A stretch of 64,000 nucleotides of DNA, taken from NCBI GenBank assembly GCA_020055645.1, contig CM034549.1, positions 28,665,930 through 28,729,929 of the forward strand. The letters are read 5' to 3'. A program made the translations under genes and the position numbers. The notes below the pieces were generated by a model. It was not told the DNA's origin and searched no databases. It saw nothing but the letters and a program-made list of their open reading frames with translations. Positions within the stretch are counted from its first letter, which is position 1, and each line of letters opens with the position of its first letter. This stretch comes from Tomocerus qinae. Lineage: Eukaryota; Arthropoda; Collembola; Entomobryomorpha; Tomoceridae. Positions 38,828 to 52,511 of the stretch are shown in pieces.

Positions 38828-40942
38828 TGTTATTTGTTACGTCCACCACCTAATTGATGATTAGAAAATGATTGAAATGACAATCATGATCATGCTGTTT
38901 TTAAGTTTTAATAATATAGTACATATCTTTAATAAACTATAAAAACTTACAGATGACGGATCGAAGGAAGGAATGATTGAATTTTGAATGATGTTATATT
39001 TTGAAACGATGATTCACTTATTGTTTTTATTCTTGGTTTATTTGCTCGACTGTTGTGGTGATTTGGTTACTAAATTAAGACTATTATCATTGCTACAACC
39101 AAGTTATGTTATGTAATGATCTTACCATTTTTACAAATCGAGCGTGTGTGCATATATAGCATTTAATAATAAAATGTGTCTTGTGTGTGATGTACAATGT
39201 ATTAATGTAAGTCAGGTTGCGTAAGTTGATACATTTGATCGCTTAGCTAAGCAATAATACGATCTTTATAATCATTTAAATCAATCACACCACAAAATCA
39301 CAAGAAGACAAATATTAATCTAGGATGGACTTTCATTTCCGTCATTCCGTCTCATTTGAGTTTATAAAAATCTACCCAACCAGCCAACTCAACCGGAGTA
39401 ATAGTAACTTGTACTATGTTAGTGCGTTGTGTGAATGTATGATTATAAATGTATGTGCTATTATTATACTTAAAGATATCATTTGTGTAAGTAAGTATAG
39501 ATCAATGATCAAAGTACACAAAACTCTCACAATCACAAACAACCACAACACAATACAATACAGCTGATTAGTTTCATTTGCTCAGTATAGTCAGTGCAGT
39601 ATGTTCAAGATATGTACTAATGTAAGTTTGTGTCAGTCACTCACATACACATACAAGTTTTACATCCACTTCTAACACGTAGATATGGATGGACTACAGC
39701 TAGTGCTTTATACACTAACATAATATTACTTGTACAGCACTGTACACGATGGGGCCGCAAAAAATGTTCATAGGGCTTTAGCATGCAAATTGAATTTCCT
39801 CTTTGGAATCCAAAACTTTACTTTCATTTACTCGGCGAATTTTACATCGCAAACATTAACTACCTGATTTTGTGGATACAATTGTGTACTAAGTGGCTTT
39901 TAAGAAGACAGTGCGAACATTTCTGCTGCTGGTCACAGAAATGAATTACATGAATGACTGCCACTGCCACCCGAAGATCATGGCCATGACTAAACGTAAA
40001 CTTTCTTCGTGAAATTAAAAAATACGAGTTACTACTGTGGGTAGCCTAGAAGTCCTGATGTTACCCACCTTATACTTGAAAAGATTATTGTCAGTCTTAT
40101 TGTTGACCGCATTCCTTCATTCAAAAAAATGAAAAGTGGACGAAAAATCAACAATCTTCAAAATGAAAATTGCATATTACTGAGTTTTGGCTTCAAAATG
40201 GAGTGGAAATCTCATTCACTTTACAAATACATGTTCAAAGTCCTATGAACACTTTTGGGAATCTCATACAGTAGAAATTCTATAGGTTCTAGTCTAGGCT
40301 AAGGGCTAGAACTACACATAACTTTCTGGCCAGATTTCTTAAACTTGTTAATTGTTCCCTAAAGGTCCCAAGTAGTTATACCATTGTTACTGTTGTGCCA
40401 ATTGCTGGGCCCTGTGAAAATACCTTATGCTGAAGATAACGCATTTTATGTTATAATACCACAAAGGCCTTTTAGAGCTTTGATTCTTTGATGAGTGCTT
40501 GTGGAGAAAAACAATTTTCGAAAATGATGCTGAAATTGAAACCATAATACTACTTAAATAAGTTAAGATAGAAACATAATATCACTCACACTCACTGTAT
40601 GATATGGAATGAAATTGAAGCCTTTGTAGTAATAACGCATAACGATTGCCCTTTACATTAAATGTAGATCTGAAAAAATTGTAAAATAGTAAAATCCAAA
40701 GCACACAACATGAGTACTTGTTCATAGTATAGTCATAATAGCCAATAAGCTTAACAGAATGAACTTTGTTGTTTTTAATTATGTACAATTTTATTTATAA
40801 TTTGTATTTAGATAGTTATGATACACATTGTGTACGTTATATTACGTACGCTTAAGATTTCATGGGGCGTACAACAATAGTTTTTACGACAACTAACACA
40901 CTTTTCAATAGCTACATGATGTTATCACTTCGTAAACAACTT
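38828..40942. other. Intergenic region upstream of VPS41 and downstream of NDUFB8
   Basis: Contains the VPS41 promoter and 5' UTR (just above 38827) and the NDUFB8 3' UTR (below 40943). No other coding signal is seen; short open frames at 39325-39567 and 40582-40788 look like chance. Confidence 0.5.
40790..40795 (-). terminator. Poly(A) signal of NDUFB8
   Basis: AATAAA on the minus strand about 150 bases after the NDUFB8 stop codon. Confidence 0.45.
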
Positions 40943-41609
40943 TTACTCTAATTCAAACGAATAGTGCTTTTTGCCATCACTGGCATAATGTTTAGGCATG
41001 CACCTTAAAGCACAAATTCTAATGTGTTCACCTGTCCAGAAAAGGAACGCCATAACACTCATGTAAGTGAGAAAAACCAAAACCATCTTTTCAACTGGAA
41101 TATAGTATTTCGCATTTACATTCCATCTGTCTTCTCCGTACAAGTCTGCATCCATATGGAGAGGCTCTCCGAAATTTCTTTTGAGTTCGGGGTAGTCATA
41201 CAGACCATGTGGATCTCTTGCTTCGGCGGCGACGGGAGGCAACATAGGGTAATCCCCTATTCCAGTTCCATCCTCAGGATAAGGTTGATAGTCCGCTGGA
41301 ATCAATCCATATTTTTTGGCGGCCGCTCGCTTTTCTTCTACGGTCTGGACATTGTTTTTAAAAAAACACCATCACTAATTAAATCATCGATCAAACCAGC
41401 TAGATAATGTTAATTGTACTTAGTACCTATATTTTATTCAAACTACGATAAAATAGACCTGCTTATTTCACCTTAGGAAGTTTGGTGTCAGGTCTCCATT
41501 CGTGATTCCAATATCCAGCATGAACGATACTGGTGCTAAGCGCCTTTGGTAGTGATTTATTGACGGAAGGATAAGCCATTCGTCGAACCAAAAGGACAGG
41601 AAGAGACAT
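40943..41609 (-). CDS. NDUFB8: NADH dehydrogenase 1 beta subcomplex subunit 8
   Basis: Two exons, 41609-41472 and 41344-40943, give 179 aa, close to the human precursor (186 aa). Exon 1 holds the basic mitochondrial presequence (RR near residue 10) and HAGYWNHEWRPDTKLPK. Exon 2 contains the family signature DYQPYPEDGTGIGDYPMLP, then RDPHGLYDYPELKRNFGEP and a single membrane helix (about residues 133-152) before a short polar tail. It is an accessory, non-catalytic subunit of the membrane arm of respiratory complex I in the inner mitochondrial membrane. The start at 41609 is the one that yields the presequence; the 127-bp intron has a GTGAAA donor and a TCCAG acceptor. Confidence 0.94.
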
Positions 41610-43715
41610 TTTCAGGCTTTACAGATGTCAAGTCAGGTCCACGTCAAATGAAACTAAAGTAGTCCTTCTGGTGACTTATCAGTACTCAGCACTGAGTACT
41701 ATTTCATCTAATATCTAAAATGAGATAGGAAACAAGTTAAAAATTCTAATTATTTTTCCATCCATTCAGTTGATTTAAATTCAAATCATGAAGTTCATAT
41801 TAGTTGACATAGTTGATTAGAAATTAGGTGGCTAGGTGGGATTGATTTTTATTTCTAAATGGCTGTTCTAATAAAATGAGAACTATGATGTGAAATTAAC
41901 ATTAAAAATAACTAGAAAACGTACCTGAAATAACCTTTTTTTAAACGATCCAATTAATAAAAGGTGACCTATATTATTGCAAAAATTTTGGGTTAACTTT
42001 TTCTGCTTTTCTAGGTATTCTCTTTAGCTATTCAAAATATTTTGATTTTAAAACCGTTTAAAGATAACCGCGTGTTGAAGTGTCGCCGGCTTACTTTCGC
42101 TCCCAGTTGATAGAGTGAGCTTTAATCATTTCGTTAACTTTGTAAGCACTTGATCTAAAGAGATGGAAATGGAACGTAACATCATGAAACTATTCCTCTG
42201 TCTCAATCTCAAGTCCCAAAAAGTCATGAGTCATGAGAACACGATTTGCAACACCAACAAATGCATGCAAGTCTCAAACAGTCTCAATATCTCTATAAGG
42301 AAAAAAATAAATTATAAGTAAATTTCAGATTCTTTCAACTCCTCCACATCCTCCAGTCGCAGCCCACCCAGTCAGAGTTTCAGAAATTCCAGAGGCTTGG
42401 CTCAGCAGTGCTCTCGGTCCAACGTAATGTCCAATCCAATTTATCCACCAACAAAGTTTTCAATCGGACTGGAATTTGCTAATTGCCTTCTTGTGTTATT
42501 TTAGTGGCCTAACCAAATTATTGTCAATATTGTGATTGTGAGTACTGCGAATGTGAACAGGACTGCGAATCTCGATTTGATTAGCTCTCTTAACAAAAGA
42601 TCTGAAATGGCAGCAACTGATGAACTTCAAAAACAAAATGTAATATACATGTCATTTGACCCATGTTAGGCCAAATGTGTGTTTTCAGGTCCAGGGCACG
42701 CTAATGTGTGATGTATCTCTGTATGTAAAAATATTTGTAAATAAATAATTAAAGCGTGGAGGGAAACGTTTTGAAGACTATGATGAAAACAATTGTGTTT
42801 ATCGACAACCTAACCTTTACTTAATTATAGCTTCAAGAGTACTGAGGTATTTAAGCAGTGGCTATTTACTGTTACGCTTAATTTTACTTAAATAGTGCAG
42901 AGACAAAATACTACATTGAATAAAATAACCTCCTCTGATGTTAAAGAACAAGAAATGGAAACATACACTCAGAAGATGATAGAAAGTGTAGTACAATATG
43001 ATCTTGATAATAATATGTAGAAAATGTAATGTAACGTTAAGTAAATTAAGAGTGAATCGCAATCGCAATCGACTACCGTGCAGATATATTCAACTCGACT
43101 TAATAGTAGAGTATAAACAATAATGGTTGACCGCATGAGGGTGAACTTTTAAGAGTGTAAATTGCGCTTAAATCGCACTTTCAGAGCCTCAGTTTTGCGA
43201 AAGAAGTTGCGAACTCCAGGGAGTTCAATTATTTTGAGTTAGATAGGTATATGGCAATTATTATGATCACCAGTAATCCTAATCACCTTTCGATTGGTTT
43301 ATTGGTTCAATAAATGTCACACAAAACAAGAGTTTGATGCGTACAGTTTCCTAAAATTCAGCTCAAAGATTTCAAAGAACAAAACTTCAGCGTTAAAAAT
43401 AAGCATATACCGATTGACTTCTTTAATCTGTAACTTGAAGAATATTTGCAAGAGAGATTTAGACATATTATGGGTAGGCTAACTTTCTGTGTGATGCTAT
43501 AGACAGATCCTATAGCCGAACACTTAGCCCTGTACTAAAAAATACAAAAGCCAAATTCTGCTTTAAACATAATCCTTATAAATATAGTTGTATCCTTCGC
43601 ATTTATATGAGGCAATATTGTTCAGTCAAGTCAGGGTCTCAATATTAGTACAAAAACTCACAGGTAGTATATTTTATAATTTATTATCAATAACAGGTTC
43701 ATGGTATCAACACAA
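41610..43715. other. Intergenic region upstream of NDUFB8
   Basis: Holds the NDUFB8 promoter side and a less AT-rich patch at 42340-42440. A short ATG-started stretch at 42607-42639 ending at a possible GTAATA donor may be an unassigned first exon, see findings. No complete gene is visible. Confidence 0.45.
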
Positions 43716-44284
43716 AAGCTCCCGTACTAGAAAAGCTCCCCTATTAGAAAAGCTTCCCGTTAGACATTCTCCCTATTAGAAAAGCTCCCCGTTAGATCAG
43801 CTCCCGGTATGAGAAATAAGGAGAAAAGGCAGAACGAAAATTGAAACTATAAAACTTAGTAACTTGAGACGTAGAGGTGAATCGGACATCTTTGAAGTTA
43901 AAACGAACTAGTATACTACTTTACTATATTACAATTTCATTTTTATTGAAAAAATTTTATTTCATGCGTCATGTAATGTTACTGTTATCTTACTGTTTGC
44001 TCCAGCTACACAGTCCATGTTTCTTGGCCCAAAAATAAAAGATATTGTGTAATAAAGCGTCAAAGCAAGCCCGTTAAAAGTCCATCAGGAAACTGCGTAA
44101 TTAAAAATTAAACGGTAAAAAGTTACAAACTTTTATAGTTTCGATTTTCGTTCTGCCGTTTCTCCTTATTTCTCATACCGGGAGCTGGTCTAACGGGGAG
44201 CTTTTCTAATAGGGAGATTGTCTAACGGGGAGCTTTTCTAATAGGGAGATTGTCTAACGGGGAGCTTTTCTAATACGGGAGCTT
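43716..44284. mobile_element. Foldback/MITE-like element with about 150-bp inverted ends
   Basis: The left end (43716 to about 43865) and right end (about 44120 to 44284) are inverted copies starting AAGCTCCCGTA, about 90% matching over 150 bases, around a unique centre of about 250 bp. The outer part of each arm is a tandem array: a 32-bp unit made of two related 16-bp halves, GGGAGCTTTTCTAATA and GGGAGATTGTCTAACG; the right arm carries one more unit than the left. There is no open frame, so the element is non-autonomous. No clear target duplication was found (flanks ATCAACACAA and ATACAACGTA), so the superfamily is undetermined. Confidence 0.8.
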
Positions 44285-47078
44285 ATACAACGTATTCCAG
44301 GTTCATAGTAGTTAGGTGCTTTACTATTTGATTCTACCAAACTGCTCATCACCATTTGTAATTTTAAAACGTTTATAGATCACATCTACGTGAGATGAAC
44401 TTGTTAATTTGCTCGTATGCATCCTGTTTCTGTAAAATATGTTTCCAATTTATGAAGTGTCAAATCTAACATCAGAAATATTTCTTTGCCATACACCAAC
44501 GCGTTTCGTGGTAATGTTGTGTGTAATTGCATTCCAAGTACTATATTAGAAAATTTTTCAAACTGACAATTTTCACTGATAACATAAATTATGACCAGTT
44601 CATCCGATTTTAGTAAACTTGGTCATATACAATCGCATCCAATTTAACGCCATAAGACAGTTTCCGTATATTATCATCTACATACGTACCAAATGCTCAT
44701 ACAACTATGCAAACTGATATTTGTAGGAAAGAATTTCTCCTTATTTGAAAAACAATTTCCTTATGCTACTTTATAATGATTTCATTAACGAAAGAACTGT
44801 AATGAGAGTCGCTTAGAATAATGATGGTTCGCAAAAGGTTAAATAGAAATAAAGTAAACATCTATTAAAGAGTAATAAAATAAGAGGAGGTTACGTGTAA
44901 AAGTGGTAAGAGGAAGATGAAGCAGTGGTAGAGGTACATTCATTAGATAAATCATATTTAGTTTAATAGTCAGAGGAGCGGAAATTCCAGGAAATATGGT
45001 AGACTCATCACATCATGGAATTTTGAGTGTGAGTAGAGAAGAAGAAGAGTTTACAAGTTTAGTTTGTTCAAGTGTACATGACAAAAGAGCGTGGATATGT
45101 ACATAGTGGGTAATACACATTAGCTGAATGTATCCATCCTCCTCCTACTCCTTGATAATGGAGCTGTGTGGAATTAGGATTGAAGACTGAAGCAGGACTT
45201 ATTAACCATAAGGTTGCATATGGTCCACGGGATGGTCTGTTTTAATTTTAGTTTCTATTCTACCCTGTACGTATATTATTTGTATAAAGTTGTAGCTACG
45301 TTCTGTTTGGTGAGTGTCTATTTATTATGATTCTGAAGCGAAGCCAAAAAGTACTTGAGTTTCACGGAGAGTGAATAGAAAGGTCTCATTCTATCTATGG
45401 AATATGATAATAATAAAGGGGCACACTGTATATACTTTCATAAAGGAGAAATACATAATGTAGTAGGTACATATTATGAGGAATTAGTAAAAGATTCAGT
45501 TTCAGTGCAGCATAGTGTATACCTTAGTGTAGGTAAGAGAGCGGAAGGTACATGAGCACGATTTACACTTTCACAGCCAACTAAGAGATAGAGATGATGT
45601 GAGATGCACAAGAATATGTGATAGTCGGTGCTAAGCTAAGCGTACCATAAGCCAGGCAAGTCGAGGTAGAGGTTTGGTTTCGTTTGGGGATGATGATAAA
45701 ACCTCCCCGAAGTCTCCCATGGCCAAAGGGCCTACCCTAAACTTTCTTTGTTTTGCCCTCCTGCCTGGTCTCTACCCATCCACACTATAATGTTATCTCT
45801 ATATACAGATAAGTACATTTAACTACACAGAAAGCTCACAAACTGCTCCCAGCTTCCGATCCGACCAGACATACATACGTAATATCTACTCAATATACAC
45901 ATTGTGCACTGCAACTATATTATTAGTGAAATTGTACGGACTGCAGCTCTTGTGGCTGGATTCACATACAACGTACACATGTACATATTCTAAAGTACCT
46001 ATACATAAACTCTTTAGTTACCTCTGCCTGAGTGTAATCTACGTAAGCCAAGGCAAAAGCTACTACTCGAAGCGATAAGCTAGTTGTGTTGTTTATGTGG
46101 AGCTGTATTGTATATTATATTATTTGCGCGCAATGCTTTTGCTGCTTCCATGCCATGGACATACATACATTCACATACACATAGAATTAATACATAGAGA
46201 ACTAGTTACGAAGTTGTTAGGTACCGACGGACCGACTGCTGGAGCTACATAGTCGGATGGATTCGATATATACTACTACATAACATACTTGCCTTGCCAC
46301 CACCATCATAACAAAACATTATTAGATTCACACACACACATCCCTCCATAGCTCTAGTTTAGTACATTTTATTTTAAGTGTTTAGTAACTCAATAGTTTA
46401 TTCTTCTCCTGCGTTTCTACTTTAATCCAGAGCTTTACTCAAAATTCAATCTAGGCTACGCAGTAAATGATGACAAATTTAAATAGTTTACACTAACAGT
46501 TAAGCTCAAATTCACTCTGACATGTCGAGCATTGGAAAACAAAGCAAGAGAGGGGACACTATTCCACCACGTAAGGTAAAAGATCAAATCAAAAGGTGAT
46601 TATTTTCAGAATATAATTCACGACCAAGTGAAACAGACTTGCATTTGGAGCTAGTTGTCTAATGTTAAGTTGAATGTGATGTGGACCATGTCAGCTGCCA
46701 CGGAAAATGATAAATGTGGATTTAAAGCTGTTTTCAAGTGACTGATTATAATTACAAGTGATATATTCAAACATTTAACGACAACGGTGAACATACAGTT
46801 CAATGGGGATGGGGTAAACCCGTGTTTGGGTACAAAACATTATGTTTTGAACTAAATTAATTCAAGAGCTGTAAATGTGTATAAACAAATTAAATATATT
46901 TAAAAAGTGAACACTGTAGCATAGAAAACCGAAATTCGAGAAATATTGCATATTTATTCAGACAATGCTTTTTGTCATCTCGAAATTAGGAATAAAACAC
47001 GATATTTTCTGAAGAAATATATTAACTTTTACAAACTGCAACTATTTGCTCAAAATTCAACTTGATCCATCCGGCACA
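44285..47078. other. Upstream region of Psc
   Basis: Non-coding, AT-rich, with scattered CATACA/ACACAC-rich stretches (45780-46330). The last several hundred bases probably include the Psc promoter and 5' UTR. No open frame of note. Confidence 0.45.
46329..46341. repeat. (CA)n microsatellite
   Basis: Short run of about six CA dinucleotides in non-coding sequence. Confidence 0.7.
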
Positions 47079-50000
47079 ATGAATGCCACGCGAAAAGTTA
47101 AGCTGAAGGAAATCAACCCGAATTTGACTTGCATTTTATGCAAAGGATATTTCATCGATGCAACTACAATTATTGAGTGTTTACATTCTTGTAAGTAACT
47201 CTCGAATCTACTTACTATATGACAATTTTACTTCATCTGTAACAAATATTCTGATTAGCAGGAATATTTTTTAGAATTTTCATAGATTTTAATTGTTCAA
47301 TTTTCTCTTTAGTTTCCTAATAAAAGTTATCATGAATTGTAACTATTTCAGTTTGCAAGAGTTGCATTGTAAAACACCTGGAGAAGAGTGAGTATTGTCC
47401 TGCTTGTGATGTCCAGTTGCACACGACGAAACCCTTGTCCAGTATCCGCTCTGACCAGATGCTACAAGAGATCGTTTACAAATTAGTCCCGGGGCTGTTT
47501 CAAAGTATGTTTCGAATTTTATTTTATGTAGTATATCTATGATGAATTTATCAAAGCTTATAATTGAGCTGTTGAAATTAATTTTGGACTGAAATATTTT
47601 CTTTACAGATGAGACAGCCAAAAGGAGAAAATTCTACAAAGAGAATCCGGATTCGATACCATCCAGTCAAGAAGATTCCGGGCATGTGTACAATTACTCG
47701 TATATAACGTCCGATGACATAATCCATTTGTCCCTGGAATATTACACTGACGATAAAGAGTTTAGAGTAAGTTTCGGTATTTTTTAGTTTTAAAGTTGAC
47801 ATTTATGGAGATGGGTGCCAGCTTTTTATCTCCCAATGATCTATAGGAAAACATATGTGATTTGTTACAACCAAATGTTTTTGTATGCAGGAATCTACGA
47901 AAAGATATATAAAATGTCCTGCTGCCGTCAGCATCGCAATCCTAAAGAAGCTCATATATGGAAAATTTGATCTCGACAACGGAGCGCAAATAGATATAAT
48001 GTACGGAGACCGCATCCTTCCTGACGATTTTCTCCTGATGGATATTGCATACAAATATTCATGGACGCATGTGAGTAATTATAATTCTCCATTGAGTTGG
48101 ATGTATCAGATTTAGTAGTGTGAAAAGGGTGTTATTAATAATGTGTGCAATGATATGGTACTGATGCTTCCTGTCTGACTTGGATGTTTGTTTATCTTTA
48201 GAATGGGAATAAGCCTCTACAACTTTGTTATCAAGTGAAAGGAATTCCGAAATCCTCTTATCTTCATTTAGTCAAAGCGAAAAATTCATCAGCGACAGCA
48301 TTGGAAGGTAAAATGGCCGCTCCAGCTGTCAAAAAGCGACAGTCAAGGACCAGTACCAATGCAGCTGCTGCAGCCGTCAGTATTGCAGCGAATGAAAAAT
48401 CCACCCCTGACACTACACCAAATGGAAAAGTGTCACAACGGGGAAGGAGAAAGAGGAAAGCTACTGACAACAACGAAGCGAGTCCCGGGAATAATGCCAA
48501 GAAAGCCGTCAAGGAGCCTAAAGTCAAAACAGAATCACAATTGCCGCAGCCACCCGTGTCTAAGGAATCTGTTAAAATTGAATCTGGGTCTAAATCTACT
48601 GCCACACAACCCGGACCTCCGGAATGTAAAGAAGTTCAACTGCGAATCAGTGAAAATGGTGTTATTAGTGCTCGAAGTGTTTCGTCTGGAGAGGAAAAGA
48701 TAATAATTAATAGTGTCGCGAACACAAGTGCAAATGTGACAACAACAGCTCCGGTGAAGACCACATCGACTATAGCCAGCATGAGTCCGTCAAAAATAAT
48801 AAGCCACCTGAGTAATTTGAGCAATGTTCCACCAAATATTAGCTTTCATCCTATTCCCAACAACATTAGTGCACTTCCTAGTCCATTGGATATTGCTGTC
48901 AACAGAGCAAATTGTGCCTTACCGCCTCCGCCAATTCTTAATGACAAGAAAAATAACAGTGATGTGACGATAACCAACAGTAGCAACATCTTGAAAAGTA
49001 GTTCTCCAAGTGCCAAATTCAATTTGCCACCAGGCACAAAGCTCACACCCATACGAAAGAAGAAGGAGAAACCTATTCAGGAAAAGATTAAAGATAGAAC
49101 GACAGTAGTTAGTACACCAACACCGCCAACACCAACAAAGGCAAAAAATAGTACTAAGAAAGACAATAGTAACAACCAGGAGAAATGCGCTAATGTGAAG
49201 AAGGCAATGAGTGACCTAGAAAAGAAACTGCAAACTCACCCGAGAAAGTATACAAAGAAAGGAGGCCAACCACAGACACTTTCGTCCACTTTATTTCCAA
49301 AGGATTCTCCATTGTGCCAGTCTAGCCCAAGCCCAACACAAACTCCAGAAAATCAGATAAATGGTACCCTGAAGCACAATTCTATTCCTTCGCCATTGCT
49401 TCATTCACTTCCTCCGGGCACAGGTTTATCCTTAGTTCCTACCACCTCAACTTCCTTTAATGAGTCGTTAAATTCACCCAACAAGCGATTTCCTCATCAT
49501 AATACATTAACTACTGCATCGGTCGTGAATGGAGACTTGAAGTTCACCACAAGTCCTAAACACCTCCTGCCTTCACAGTCACCGTCCAAAGACACTCAGA
49601 GTTTAATGGGTTCACCGAAAAAACCGCCCAAGTTTTTCAAGTCTCGTCATTCGACACCCGCAGCCTCTCCTGGCGATGGAGAAAGTCCTAATTCTAAATC
49701 CTCATCAGGGAAACTGCAGGATAACAATAAAAGTAAGATGAATTATTTGCATATTAATGGTATGTCTCCTAAGGGAGGAGATGTAAACTCGATGAATAAC
49801 ACCAGTGGCCTTCCGAATACTACAAATTCTACTCCAACAACAAGTACTGCGGGCTATGGTGGTATGGGATCTAATTCTCAGTTCAAATTCCCTGCCAATT
49901 TAACCACATTAAATGCTCTCAATATGAATCTAAATATGAATAGCCTGGCTGCAAATGGTATCCCAATAAATTTGGTGCCTTTTGTCACGAGTAATTATTG

Positions 50001-51294
50001 CTCAATGCCATTTCTGAACTCAAGAAACCCTTTCAATATGAATATGAACATGTCTCATATGAATGTTCCGTTTCCTTTCGCCTACCCGGGAGTCTCTTTA
50101 CCCTCAACGCAAACGACCACCATACCTTCTTCAACCTCAAGTCCTGTGAATATAACTAAACCGAGTAATCCGCATCCGATTCCAATTACTACGGCTAATA
50201 TGTCTAACTCGTCTTCAGACAATTCTTCTCCGAATAATCATAACATGAACACCTTGGATCTATCCATGGCGAAAAATAAAACACAACCAGAAGGAATGAA
50301 TGGAAAGGGTTTGAATAACAATAAACTCCGATCTAATACACCTACATCTCCAATAAATAGTCAAGTGCCTACAGTCGACAGAAATCATAACACTCATGAA
50401 TTTTTGAATATACCTCGAGTAGCTAACCTTGGGAAGAGCAAATCTTCACCGAAAGCAATGAATTTAAAACCAAGCAACGCCAATTCTCGGAAAAGTCCCA
50501 TAAAAAATCTCGAGGCATTATTAACAATGAGTGGAAATGGAGGAGGAGGGAATCCAACTGTGGGTAAAGTTCCTGAGAAGATTGTTGAAGGGAAACCTGT
50601 GAATAAATCTCCTGGTAAGAAAGATTTAGCAGATATTATTGTAAATCTTGCAGATCAGCAGAAAAAGTTGGAGATGAAGGCTAATAACAATACTAATGGC
50701 ACTAGCACTAATACCAACAATAGTAGTTCTCTAAATAACAATAGCTCAAAGCATCTCAACAATAACACTAACCTTAGCACTCCACCCCCACCATCTTCGA
50801 TTACGCCAAAACAACCCAACAGTTGTGAATCTAGCCCTAAGAATAAAACAAACAATAATAATATAAGTATGAATATCAACGTGAATGGGAATTCATCTCT
50901 AACTCCGCCCAAAACGAACGGAAGTAGCAATAACTCCATTAGCGTTAGTACTTCTAGCAATTCAGATAGTAAAACTAGCAACCAACCTGGAGCTAGTATC
51001 GCATCTTCTCTGTCGAATAATCCCAGCGTGTCTCTATCTCCTTGCAAATCCAATGTCACCGATAACCATCATAATAACAACAATGTAATCGAGTCTGCGA
51101 CAAATGGAGGCAATGATAGTTCAACCTGCTTGAATTTAAATGATAATATTGTCGTGAATGGAACAAATGGCAATGTAAATTCCAATGGTCCCCTTGATGG
51201 ACTGAATAATCTCATAGCAAATAGCACGGGAGGTAGTGGAGGCACAACTCTTAGTGTCACTCCACTTCCCAGCTCTTCCAGTACAAGTGCCTGA
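47079..51294 (+). CDS. Psc: Posterior sex combs / Su(z)2-type Polycomb group RING protein
   Basis: Five exons, 47079-47190, 47352-47504, 47609-47766, 47891-48070, 48202-51294, give 1231 aa with matching phases. An N-terminal C3HC4 RING (C18, C21, C34, H36, C39, C42, C53, C56; CLHSFCKSCI, CPACD) is followed by a RAWUL ubiquitin-like domain (about residues 140-225: [36 protein letters not shown]). Both are typical of PCGF proteins (Psc, Su(z)2, Bmi1/Mel-18). The protein partners the Ring1/Sce E3 in PRC1 and acts in chromatin silencing. Exon 5 encodes about 1000 residues of low-complexity Asn/Ser/Pro/Thr-rich tail with Lys-rich patches and short conserved-looking islands ([33 protein letters not shown]). 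Such a long tail marks the insect Psc/Su(z)2 branch and, in fly Psc, carries chromatin-compaction activity. Psc cannot be told from Su(z)2 by sight. Confidence 0.9.
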
Positions 51295-52494
51295 ATTCGG
51301 TGAATATTATTTACGGATATCCTCACCTATAACATAATAATACTTACATCGTAATAATTAGTCTATTCTATTTAATCCAGATTAGATTTTTGAAAATTGA
51401 ATCACTATTTACAGTCCAAGTAAATAAAATGTTATTTATATAAACACGGGATCTAATACGTTTCCCCTATTTAGGTATACACCCCACATACTACTATTTG
51501 TATTTGTATCTCAATTCAAGTCATTTTATGAATCATATCATAATTAAATGAATAAGCTCATGATTCATGATACTATCTATGGTCATTTTTGCTCCATTGA
51601 CGCTTTTAGTTATTTATACAGACTGTAATCCTGTTATCAGTTAACTAGTTGTAGAATTAGTACAGTTTACCTGAATTAGGAATTCTAAAAGATTCCCTTG
51701 ATTTTCATTTAGTTTTATTGAGGTTTGTTGTCATTTTCACTGGAATGGTTAAGGATACAAAAGTGTGCTTTAATTTTCTTTTGTACAAAGTTATTTGTGT
51801 TACTTTCATCATGAAAATTCTTTAAATGGTACATTCGTTAATTATAAGCTCATATTACTTTTATACATAACATTGGATTGCATGTTTGGTTGTCCTATTT
51901 GTATAAATAGCCGTTTGTACACTTTCAATTGAATTTTTTGGTCTCAAATCTCATTATATAAGATTTTCTTAATTTATACATTAAATATCTATTGTGAATG
52001 TCAAATGATATGCATTAGTCTGAATGTTATTGAATTATAATTCAATTTGGTTGTCTACCCATTTAATTATTTATATCCTTTTTTTCTGTTGCAACATTCA
52101 CAACGTATGTAGGAATGTCAAGTATCTAGGAATGTAGTATGTGTATCGAATAGCTGTGACAAGGACCTATTTAATTAAGAGGATAATAATTAAATACCTT
52201 TAGTTAGGTCATCGATAAATTGAACGTATAAAAACTCCCAAATATTTTGTATGAAGCTTAACAGAAGCCATATGATTGAAAGACGACATAGATAGGAATG
52301 AGCCACCTGCCGAATGCATTTCCAAAATTATCTTTTTAATTGTAGTCTGCTTACTTGATAAATAGCTATGTAAAGTGTCAATGTGTAAGCTCAATCTACA
52401 GAACACGACACTAACAATATATATTGATAATGAAAACAATTGTTGTCCTCTTGTGCCTTGCTTTCCAATGTGTCTCTATTGAAAATATTGTACA

Positions 52495-52511
52495 ATATAT
52501 ATATATATATT
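52495..52511. repeat. (AT)n microsatellite
   Basis: About eight AT dinucleotides downstream of Psc. Confidence 0.8.

Noticed and set aside
48264-48605. Antisense frames inside Psc exon 5 (also 50655-51059)
   Set aside because: Leu-rich antisense translations of the Asn/Ser-rich tail, produced by codon bias; no independent support.
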